A DNA stretch of 64,000 bases. Origin: Peptococcaceae bacterium BICA1-8 (GTDB lineage Bacteria; Bacillota; Peptococcia; Peptococcales; BICA1-8). The notes below the pieces were generated by a model. It was given only the letters and a program-made list of their open reading frames with translations. It searched no databases and was not told the DNA's origin. The position numbers were made by a program, and so were the translations under genes. This document shows positions 57,953-64,000 of this stretch, in pieces (within the stretch, counting starts at the first letter, position 1; the number at the start of each line of letters is the position of its first letter). The stretch spans positions 1 to 64,000 of the forward strand of contig JUEF01000126.1 of NCBI GenBank assembly GCA_000802045.1, read 5' to 3'.

Positions 57953-59926
57953 ATGCCTACTAGAGAAATTTATTGGAATATATCGGGGCATTTTTTAATG
58001 TATATCTTATTTTTGATTGCCTTAGGAGTTTTTGCTTATGGTATATATAAACGTGTTAAGCTATGGAATCAAGGGGAAAAGGAAAATAGATCTTTTAATA
58101 TAACATATGCTCTAAGACAAATATTTCTTCACCAAGGTCTTTTAAAAAAGAGTTTACCCGGGTTTATGCATTTAACAATTTTTTTTGGTTTTTTAGTCTT
58201 AACTATTGCAACTATATTAGTAGCAATTCAAGCTGATTTTGGCTTAATAATACTTAAAGGAAACTTTTATTTAATATTTTCTTTACTAACTGATTTAGCG
58301 GGATTCCTAATATTAATTGGCATAATAATTGCTCTGTCAAGGCGCATTTTTTTCACGGATACCGGTCTGGATAACAAATGGGATGATTATATAGTGTTAG
58401 GGATAATTGGTGCTATTGTTATTACCGGCTTTATTATTGAGGGTTTACGACTAGATATTACCCAAGTAGCTTGGGCAGGTTGGTCGCCTATTGGAGTATT
58501 GTTTAGTATTCCTTTTAGAAATGTATCAATTACGAACCAGCAATCCTTACACCAAATTTTATGGTGGATACATTTATTGCTAGCGATGTTTTTCATAGCC
58601 TATATTCCATATTCAAAGCTATTTCATATTATAGTGTCCTTTTTAAATCAAGCTTATTATCAAAAGGATGCAGGTAGAGTTTTAACGAGATTAGATCTGG
58701 AGAATGAAGAAGCGGAAACCTTTGGTGTGGGAGCCTCAGCTCAATTTACATGGAAACAGAGGATGGATCTAGATGCTTGTACACGATGTGGCCGCTGTCA
58801 AACTAATTGCCCAGCATACAACTCACAAAAGCCATTAAATCCGAAAGAACTTACTCAAAATTTAAAGTCAATTATGTATAAAGAGGAATTAAGTAATTTG
58901 CCTTCTAGTGCTCAATTTGCTGAAGTAGCTGCGACAGTTAAAGCCAAAGGCCTAAATAACGAAATTTCAGAAGATGTAATTTGGTCATGTACAACATGTT
59001 TAGCTTGCCAGGAAGGCTGTCCGGTTAATGTTGAGCATATTCAGAAAATAGTAGATATTCGCAGGTATAATGTACTTACCGAAGGTGATTTTCCAGGGGA
59101 ACTACAGTCAACCTTTAGAAACATTGAAACAAACGGGAATCCATGGGGTATTAGTTGGTCTTCAAGAGAAAATTGGGCAAAGGAAACAAATATACCAATT
59201 GGCAAAAGTTTAGAAGAAAATACAATATTGTACTGGCCTGGTTGCTTTGGGGCTTATGATGAACGAATTAAAAAGGTTTCTCAGGCATTTGCCCAAATTC
59301 TCCAAAAAGCAAATATTAGCTTTACTATACTAGGAAACTCGGAAAAGTGTTGTGGTGACTCGGTAAGAAGGTTGGGTAATGAGTATCTGTACCAAATGTT
59401 AGTCATGGAAAATATAGAAACTCTACAGGAAAGAGGAATTACGAAAATAGTAACTCAGTGTCCCCACTGTTATAACAGTCTAAAAAATGAATATCCGAAA
59501 TTTGGAGGAAACTTTGAAGTTTCCCACCATACTGAGTTTATTAATCTACTAATTAAGGGTGGTAGCTTTAAGCAAAATATTGAGAAATTGGCAACTATAA
59601 CTTATCATGATCCATGCTATTTAGGTAGGTATAATGAGCTCTATGAAGCCCCGAGAGATATTTTACGGACTGTAAAAGGCCTAAAGTTAATCGAAATGCC
59701 AAGAAACAAAGAGAATAGCTTTTGCTGTGGAGCAGGTGGTGGAAGAATGTGGTTGGAGGAAAACATTGGTAATAGAATTTCTTCTTTAAGGGCACAGGAA
59801 GCAGCAAACCTAAACGCTGAATTACTTTGTACAGCATGTCCTTTCTGTTTAACTATGTTTAGTGATGAAGGTGAAAAAGGACTTCCGGTTAAGGATATCG
59901 CAGAAATCATCTTAGGGGATAAATAA
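57953..59926 (+). CDS. Membrane Etf:quinone Fe-S oxidoreductase (EMO/DUF224 type)
   Basis: A 657-residue fusion. The N-terminal part (about 10-235) has five or six helices with His residues as in NarI/HdrE haem b proteins. Residues about 275-350 hold two [4Fe-4S] motifs, CTRCGRCQTNCP and CTTCLACQEGCP. The C-terminal part carries two CCG domains (CCGDSVRR near 466 and CCGAGGGRMW near 592). This layout is that of the Etf:methylmenaquinone oxidoreductase of syntrophic acyl-CoA oxidisers, which brings EtfAB electrons into the membrane quinone pool. Placement directly after etfBA supports it. Confidence 0.9.
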   Translation: MPTREIYWNISGHFLMYILFLIALGVFAYGIYKRVKLWNQGEKENRSFNITYALRQIFLHQGLLKKSLPGFMHLTIFFGFLVLTIATILVAIQADFGLIILKGNFYLIFSLLTDLAGFLILIGIIIALSRRIFFTDTGLDNKWDDYIVLGIIGAIVITGFIIEGLRLDITQVAWAGWSPIGVLFSIPFRNVSITNQQSLHQILWWIHLLLAMFFIAYIPYSKLFHIIVSFLNQAYYQKDAGRVLTRLDLENEEAETFGVGASAQFTWKQRMDLDACTRCGRCQTNCPAYNSQKPLNPKELTQNLKSIMYKEELSNLPSSAQFAEVAATVKAKGLNNEISEDVIWSCTTCLACQEGCPVNVEHIQKIVDIRRYNVLTEGDFPGELQSTFRNIETNGNPWGISWSSRENWAKETNIPIGKSLEENTILYWPGCFGAYDERIKKVSQAFAQILQKANISFTILGNSEKCCGDSVRRLGNEYLYQMLVMENIETLQERGITKIVTQCPHCYNSLKNEYPKFGGNFEVSHHTEFINLLIKGGSFKQNIEKLATITYHDPCYLGRYNELYEAPRDILRTVKGLKLIEMPRNKENSFCCGAGGGRMWLEENIGNRISSLRAQEAANLNAELLCTACPFCLTMFSDEGEKGLPVKDIAEIILGDK

Positions 59927-60019
59927 ATAGGGATATGCAAGAGTTTATTCTGGAAAATATATTTGAATTTCGTTACATGAGTATCTTGAAATTAAAAGTT
60001 GAGAGAGGAGATGATTTTG

Positions 60020-60763
60020 ATGTTAGTGGAGCGAAAAGTTGCTTTGATAACTGGCTCAGCCACAGGAATAGGTAGAGCGGTAGCCTTGAATTTGGACAAA
60101 CAAGGTATCAATATAATTATTAATTATTCCCGTTCCGAAGAAGATGCAGTAATGACAGAGAAAGATGTAAAAGACCTTGGTGTTGAATGTTTATTATATA
60201 AGGCAGATGTTTCAAATGATATACAAATTAAGGAAATGATTGAAAGTACTCTAGAGAAATTTAATCGCTTAGATTATTTAGTAAACTGTGCTGGTACAAC
60301 AGATTTTGTAGATTTAAAGGATTTAGATGGCTTAAGGGAAGAACATTGGGATAAAGTTATGAACGTTAATGTAAAGGGATTGTTTTTTACATGCAGAGCG
60401 GTCGCAAATGCTTTAAAAGAAACCCACGGAAGTATAGTTAATATAACCTCTGTAGATGGCATTACAGGAATTGGAAGTTCAATCGCATATGCTGCATCTA
60501 AAGCTGCTGCAATAAGTGCAACAAAGTCCTTAGCTTGTGTTCTTGCTCCGGAAGTTAGAGTTAATAGTGTTGCTCCCGGCATAGTATTAACCCGTTGGGT
60601 TGAAGGTTGGGATGACTATAAAACTGATGCTCAAAGTACTACTCCTTTACAAAAATTGTGTAGACCAGAAGATGTGGCAGAAGTTGTGGTAGGATTACTA
60701 AATGCAGCTTCAATGGTAACGGGGCAAACAATAGTGGTTGATGGAGGTAAAATTAATAAATAA
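60020..60763 (+). CDS. Second short-chain dehydrogenase/reductase
   Basis: About 247 residues from ATG 60,020 (GAGAGGAG nine bases before; upstream in-frame starts overlap that site). Motifs: TGSATGIGRAVALNL (cofactor), NCAGT (about 90-94), catalytic YAASKAAA (Tyr-Lys, about 156-163) and the terminal VDGGK. It is only distantly similar to the SDR at 50,112. A FabG-like hydroxyacyl or polyol oxidation is likely. It is 72 bases downstream of the Fe-S oxidoreductase. Confidence 0.9.
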   Translation: MLVERKVALITGSATGIGRAVALNLDKQGINIIINYSRSEEDAVMTEKDVKDLGVECLLYKADVSNDIQIKEMIESTLEKFNRLDYLVNCAGTTDFVDLKDLDGLREEHWDKVMNVNVKGLFFTCRAVANALKETHGSIVNITSVDGITGIGSSIAYAASKAAAISATKSLACVLAPEVRVNSVAPGIVLTRWVEGWDDYKTDAQSTTPLQKLCRPEDVAEVVVGLLNAASMVTGQTIVVDGGKINK

Positions 60764-60832
60764 TAAACTTAAAAAAACCAATTGGCTTATTTCTGGAAGA
60801 CAGATACTATTATGGGAAAAAGAGGTGAAATA

Positions 60833-62662
60833 ATGGAGAGAATTATCTGTGATATCTTAGTTGTTGGTGGTGGCGGTGGAGGGTTAAGGGCTGCTTTAGC
60901 TGTTAAAGAGAAAAACCCACAATTAAAAGTTGTTTTAGCCACAAAAGGTGCGCTGGGTAAAAGTGGTGTTACTGCATTAGCTTGCTCGGATAGGATGGCT
61001 TTTCATGCAACTTTAGCACATACAGAGCCTCAAGAACCTCATTCTTGGAAGTACCATGCTCAGGATATTTATGAGATAGGGGGAAAGGTTTCTGATGGGA
61101 TTTTAGCAGAAATACTTGCCCAGAATGGTGAAAAGGCATTTAATTATTTAGATGAAATAGGAGTACCCTTTGTAAGGAAAGAAGGACTAGTTGATCAGTT
61201 TATTACTGATGGATCTGATTATCCAAGAGCTTGTTATACAGGTCCTAAGACAGCTGTTCATATCGAAGAAGCCTTAGTGAGAGAAATTTTAAAAAATAAT
61301 ATCCAAATTGTTGAATACTGTATGTTGGTAAAGATATTGCTTGAAAGAAACCAAGTAAAAGGTACAATTGCAGTTGATACAAGACAGGATAATCTAGACA
61401 AAGGATTAATGGTTTTTGAAACAAAAGCTATTATCTTGGCAACTGGCGGCGGTGGTAAGGCTTTTAAGTATAATGTGTTTCCTGAAGGGGGAACTGGTGA
61501 TGCTTACGCCTTAGCCTATTCAGTGGGAGCACAATTGGTTAACATGGAGTTTATACAAATTGGCATTGCTTCCACAAAAACAAAGCTTAACTGTTCAGGT
61601 AGTGCTATGAGGGCGATACCTAGGTTTGTTAATGATAAGGGTGAAGAGTTTTTATATTCGTACTTCCCTGAAGGAACAAGTCTAAAAGAAATGTATAATT
61701 ACGTATTTCAAAAAGGTGCAAGTTGGCCTGTTTCCTATGAGCATAAAACCCATATAATTGATATTGCCGTGTATAAGGAAATAAATAAGGGAAATAAAGT
61801 TTTTTTAGATTATTCTACAAATCCAACTGGTTTTAGTTTTGCAGATTTAGACCCAATCTGGCAGGAAAGATACAACACTGAAATTAGTAATAACCTTGGT
61901 AAAGAAGCAAGGAAGGCTTCACCTTTAAACCGCCTGAAGGAAATTAACAGTCCATCAATAAGATGGCTAAAAGGGCATAGCTTAGATGTAGAAGTAGGAG
62001 AAATGGTCCAAATTGCTACATGCGCTCAGCATTTTCAAGGTGGAGTTAAGATTGACGAAAAAGGTGAAACTAATATAAAAGGGTTATATGCTGTTGGGGA
62101 ATGTGCCGGGGGACAACATGGTGCCAATAGGCCTGGCGGGAATGCTTTATTGGATTGTCAGGTGTTTGGTCAAATAACTGGTGAGGATGCAGCAAATAAA
62201 TGTCCCGTAATTCAACAAGCTGCTATAAGTGGAAATGAAATTGAGGAGTTTAAGACAGAAGTAAAAAAAATGATTGGTACTGTCGGGATTGAGGCCCTAA
62301 AAGCTAGAAGTGAGCTACAAGAAGTTATGAATCAATTTGCAAGTATTGTCCGGACAGAAAAAGGCCTGTTAGAAGCAGCTAAGAGAATAAAGGTACTAAG
62401 GGATAAACAAATTAAGCTAGACTCTCATGGTATTGATTTTGCACTAGAGACTCAAAACCTGATTATTATTTCGGAAATTATTGTTAAGTCAGCCTTAATG
62501 AGAGATGAAAGTAGAGGACCACATTTAAGGTTTAGTGAATACACGGATAATGTACCAATAAGGCGTAAAGACCCAGATTGGCAAAAATATATTGTAATAA
62601 AAAAGGTAAATAATGAGCCGGAATTGTTTGTACATAATCCCCTAGGCTTCAGTTTTAAGTAG
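60833..62662 (+). CDS. Fumarate-reductase-like FAD flavoprotein
   Basis: About 609 residues from ATG 60,833 (AGAGGTG upstream). It starts with the dinucleotide motif DILVVGGGGGGLRAALAV and has ATGGGGKAF for the second FAD contact, AQHFQGGVKI with the His seen in the succinate/fumarate active site, and GECAGGQHGANRPGGNALLD for FAD binding. The C-terminal helical domain contains ALMRDESRGPHLRFSEY, as in SdhA/FrdA/NadB. No iron-sulfur or cytochrome b partner gene follows. It could reduce or desaturate a carboxylate without CoA. The substrate is unknown. Confidence 0.9.
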   Translation: MERIICDILVVGGGGGGLRAALAVKEKNPQLKVVLATKGALGKSGVTALACSDRMAFHATLAHTEPQEPHSWKYHAQDIYEIGGKVSDGILAEILAQNGEKAFNYLDEIGVPFVRKEGLVDQFITDGSDYPRACYTGPKTAVHIEEALVREILKNNIQIVEYCMLVKILLERNQVKGTIAVDTRQDNLDKGLMVFETKAIILATGGGGKAFKYNVFPEGGTGDAYALAYSVGAQLVNMEFIQIGIASTKTKLNCSGSAMRAIPRFVNDKGEEFLYSYFPEGTSLKEMYNYVFQKGASWPVSYEHKTHIIDIAVYKEINKGNKVFLDYSTNPTGFSFADLDPIWQERYNTEISNNLGKEARKASPLNRLKEINSPSIRWLKGHSLDVEVGEMVQIATCAQHFQGGVKIDEKGETNIKGLYAVGECAGGQHGANRPGGNALLDCQVFGQITGEDAANKCPVIQQAAISGNEIEEFKTEVKKMIGTVGIEALKARSELQEVMNQFASIVRTEKGLLEAAKRIKVLRDKQIKLDSHGIDFALETQNLIIISEIIVKSALMRDESRGPHLRFSEYTDNVPIRRKDPDWQKYIVIKKVNNEPELFVHNPLGFSFK

Positions 62663-62775
62663 TTATGTGCTATATGATGTCAATGCAGCGCTTGGTATTG
62701 GAAAAAAGGTATTTTCAACTCTGTTAAAATGTTGCAATAATAACTTTTTGTATAAACTGTGATATAATTATTTAA

Positions 62776-62792
62776 TGTTTTGCATTATTTTT
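62776..62792. promoter_or_regulatory. Weak IclR-box-like sequence before iclR
   Basis: TGTTTTGCATTATTTTT partly matches the reverse complement of the operator candidate (GTTTCGCATTATGAAA) over TTTxGCATTAT. It is a low-confidence autoregulatory site. Confidence 0.25.
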
Positions 62793-62834
62793 TGTTTTTT
62801 ACATTTTTTCTCGAGAAAAGGGGGAATACCAAAG

Positions 62835-63605
62835 GTGGACAATCCTCAAAGTCAAATACAATCCTTAGACAGAGCTTTTACATTAATAGAAATAATAGCT
62901 AATGCCAATGAGCCAATGAGTCTAAAAACTATTACAGGGCTTGCTGATTTACCTAAACCTACCGTTTATAGATTATTATCTAGTCTGGAAGCTTGGGGTT
63001 ATGTTGACCATGATGACCATAAGGGTTATAAGCTGGGAACAAAGTTTCTCTTTTTAGGGATTAAGGTTCAAGAGAGTCAGGAAATAAAAAAGATTGCTCG
63101 GCCGTTCTTGAAGGAATTAAATGCGATCACTAATGAGACGGTTTTTCTGGGTGTTCTCGATAAGGGGCGTAGCCTCTATGTTGATAAACTGGATAGTAAT
63201 CACTCGGTAAGATTAGTTTCGCGGATTGGTTCTAGGAACTATCTGCATAGTACCGGGTTAGGAAAATGCCTTTTGTCTGGTTTAGATGAGAAAGAGGTCA
63301 TAAACCTTTTAGATAAACAGGGAATGCCGGCGATGACAGAGAATACAATAATAGAAAAAGATATTCTACTACAGAAACTAAGGATAGTTAGAGAAAAAGG
63401 TTTTGTAACTGACAACATCGAAAACGAAGAAGGTGTTCGCTGTATTGCTGCTCCGGTTAAAGACCACAAAGGAAAAGTAGTTTCAGCAGTGAGTATTTCT
63501 GGCCCTATGCAGCGGATTACTGATGAGGCTATTGAGACGAAGTTAAAACCAGCACTCTTAAATACAGTCGCAAAAATTTCCCAGGCGTTAGGATATAAAG
63601 AATAA
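62835..63605 (+). CDS. IclR-family transcriptional regulator
   Basis: About 256 residues from GTG 62,835, eight bases after AAAAGGGGGAA; the longer frame from 62,775 reads through an unlikely hydrophobic leader. The N-terminal winged helix is SLDRAFTLIEIIANANEPMS then LKTITGLADLPKPTVYRLLS. The C-terminal effector domain (about 85-250) has SRIGSRNYLHSTGLGKCLLS and EEGVRCIAAPVKDHKGKVVS. IclR proteins often regulate aldonate (KdgR-like) and carboxylate catabolism. It closes the gene block and is the natural candidate for the two TTTCATAATGCGAWACG sites. Confidence 0.93.
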   Translation: MDNPQSQIQSLDRAFTLIEIIANANEPMSLKTITGLADLPKPTVYRLLSSLEAWGYVDHDDHKGYKLGTKFLFLGIKVQESQEIKKIARPFLKELNAITNETVFLGVLDKGRSLYVDKLDSNHSVRLVSRIGSRNYLHSTGLGKCLLSGLDEKEVINLLDKQGMPAMTENTIIEKDILLQKLRIVREKGFVTDNIENEEGVRCIAAPVKDHKGKVVSAVSISGPMQRITDEAIETKLKPALLNTVAKISQALGYKE

Positions 63606-63613
63606 ATAAACAA

Positions 63614-63646
63614 TAACCGGTCCTTGATGGGCCGGTTTGTATTTTC
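63614..63646 (+). terminator. Terminator after iclR
   Basis: AACCGGTCC-TTGAT-GGGCCGGTT (one T-G pair) followed by TGTATTTTC. Confidence 0.75.
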
Positions 63647-63821
63647 TGTTTTCCTTTTTGAACAATAGTGTGATTATTATCTACCGAGGTGGGTGGAAAA
63701 ACTCTTCTTAATTATTTCTTGATATTTTCTTTAACTTTTCCTCAAAAGTTTTATTATAAATAATGTAAACTATATATATAGGCAGCATTGTGTTGCTATT
63801 TGGATAAGGTGGTGAATTTTC

Positions 63822-64000
63822 ATGGAGAACCCCTTGATTTTAGTTGTTGATGATGAGAGCAAGATTAGAGAAACAATTGCTCAATTTTTAAGGGAGCAGG
63901 GCTATCCTGTGGAGATGGCTGCTAATGGCAAGGAAGCTCTGGAAATGCTCAAGAGCAAAAAACCGGATTTAATTCTTCTGGATTTAATGCTTCCAGGAAT
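63822..64000 (+). CDS. Response regulator, N-terminal part (cut by window end)
   Basis: ATG at 63,822 after AAGGTGGTGA starts a receiver domain: ENPLILVVDDESKIRETIAQ, then AANGKEALEMLKSKKPDLIL and LDLMLPG with the phosphoacceptor Asp. The open frame reaches the window edge. The output domain is not visible. It probably starts another two-component operon. Confidence 0.9.
   Translation, partial: MENPLILVVDDESKIRETIAQFLREQGYPVEMAANGKEALEMLKSKKPDLILLDLMLPG

Noticed and set aside
49296..62662. Carnitine/crotonobetaine (cai-fix) system.
   Set aside because: The CoA-transferase is the class I fused type rather than CaiB, and no CaiC, CaiT, FixC or FixX is found.

Overview
The window looks like a chromosomal segment of a low-GC, Gram-positive, anaerobic Clostridia-type bacterium. 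The support is AT-rich codon use, strong AGGAGG ribosome binding sites with some GTG and TTG starts, a SAM-I riboswitch, lipoproteins with no outer-membrane genes, and an anaerobic energy gene set (split-Soret cytochrome c, EtfAB plus a membrane Fe-S quinone oxidoreductase, TRAP uptake, Entner-Doudoroff-type sugar-acid breakdown). I cannot name a genus. I see no rRNA, tRNA, CRISPR array or prophage.

Positions 1-24,000 are accessory-like. They hold the frameshifted 3' end of a RAYT/IS200-like transposase, a second older remnant of the same 3' end near 6.3 kb, and a family of short dispersed repeats (core GGGGACGGTTCTTGACTTGC) all in one orientation. A separate ~125-bp repeat occurs twice (4.65 and 19.56 kb). 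Genes here are a minus-strand cytochrome cassette (Tat-exported split-Soret cytochrome, resB, resC), EamA transporters, a large LuxR/MalT-type regulator with a small conserved protein and an alpha/beta hydrolase, a two-component system, membrane proteins of unknown role, a Cys-rich pentapeptide protein, PhzF, an endonuclease/phosphatase-fold protein, a CAP/SH3 lipoprotein and two FMN reductases.

Positions 24,000-41,000 are housekeeping and stress functions: a GNAT protein, a PLP decarboxylase, an M23 peptidase, msrA, a MATE pump with its MarR regulator (paired operator palindromes over a promoter), an L,D-transpeptidase, and the metQ/metN/metI methionine importer behind a complete SAM-I riboswitch. 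A three-gene ABC export operon follows, in which a CARDB-domain surface protein sits where an adaptor protein would be expected.

Positions 41,000-63,600 form a catabolic block, nearly all on the plus strand. A broken galactonate dehydratase gene, fused to a lipoprotein signal, precedes an IlvD/Edd-type sugar-acid dehydratase, a KDPG/KDGal aldolase and a PfkB-type KDG kinase. Next come a TRAP transporter (DctP, Q, M) and a long CoA-dependent set: enoyl-CoA hydratase, two SDRs, LacI regulator, acyl-CoA dehydrogenase, CoA-transferase, zinc alcohol dehydrogenase, MaoC hydratase, EtfB, EtfA, Etf-linked membrane Fe-S oxidoreductase, fumarate-reductase-like flavoprotein and IclR regulator. One operator-like sequence (TTTCATAATGCGAWACG) lies before both the sugar-acid operon and the TRAP operon. 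A second (TGAAAWCGATTGCA) lies before the TRAP operon and before lacI. The block therefore looks like one regulated pathway: import of a carboxylate or sugar-acid compound, CoA activation, oxidation with electrons passed by Etf to the quinone pool, and entry of a keto-deoxy sugar acid into central metabolism. The substrate cannot be read from the sequence. The window ends inside a response-regulator gene.
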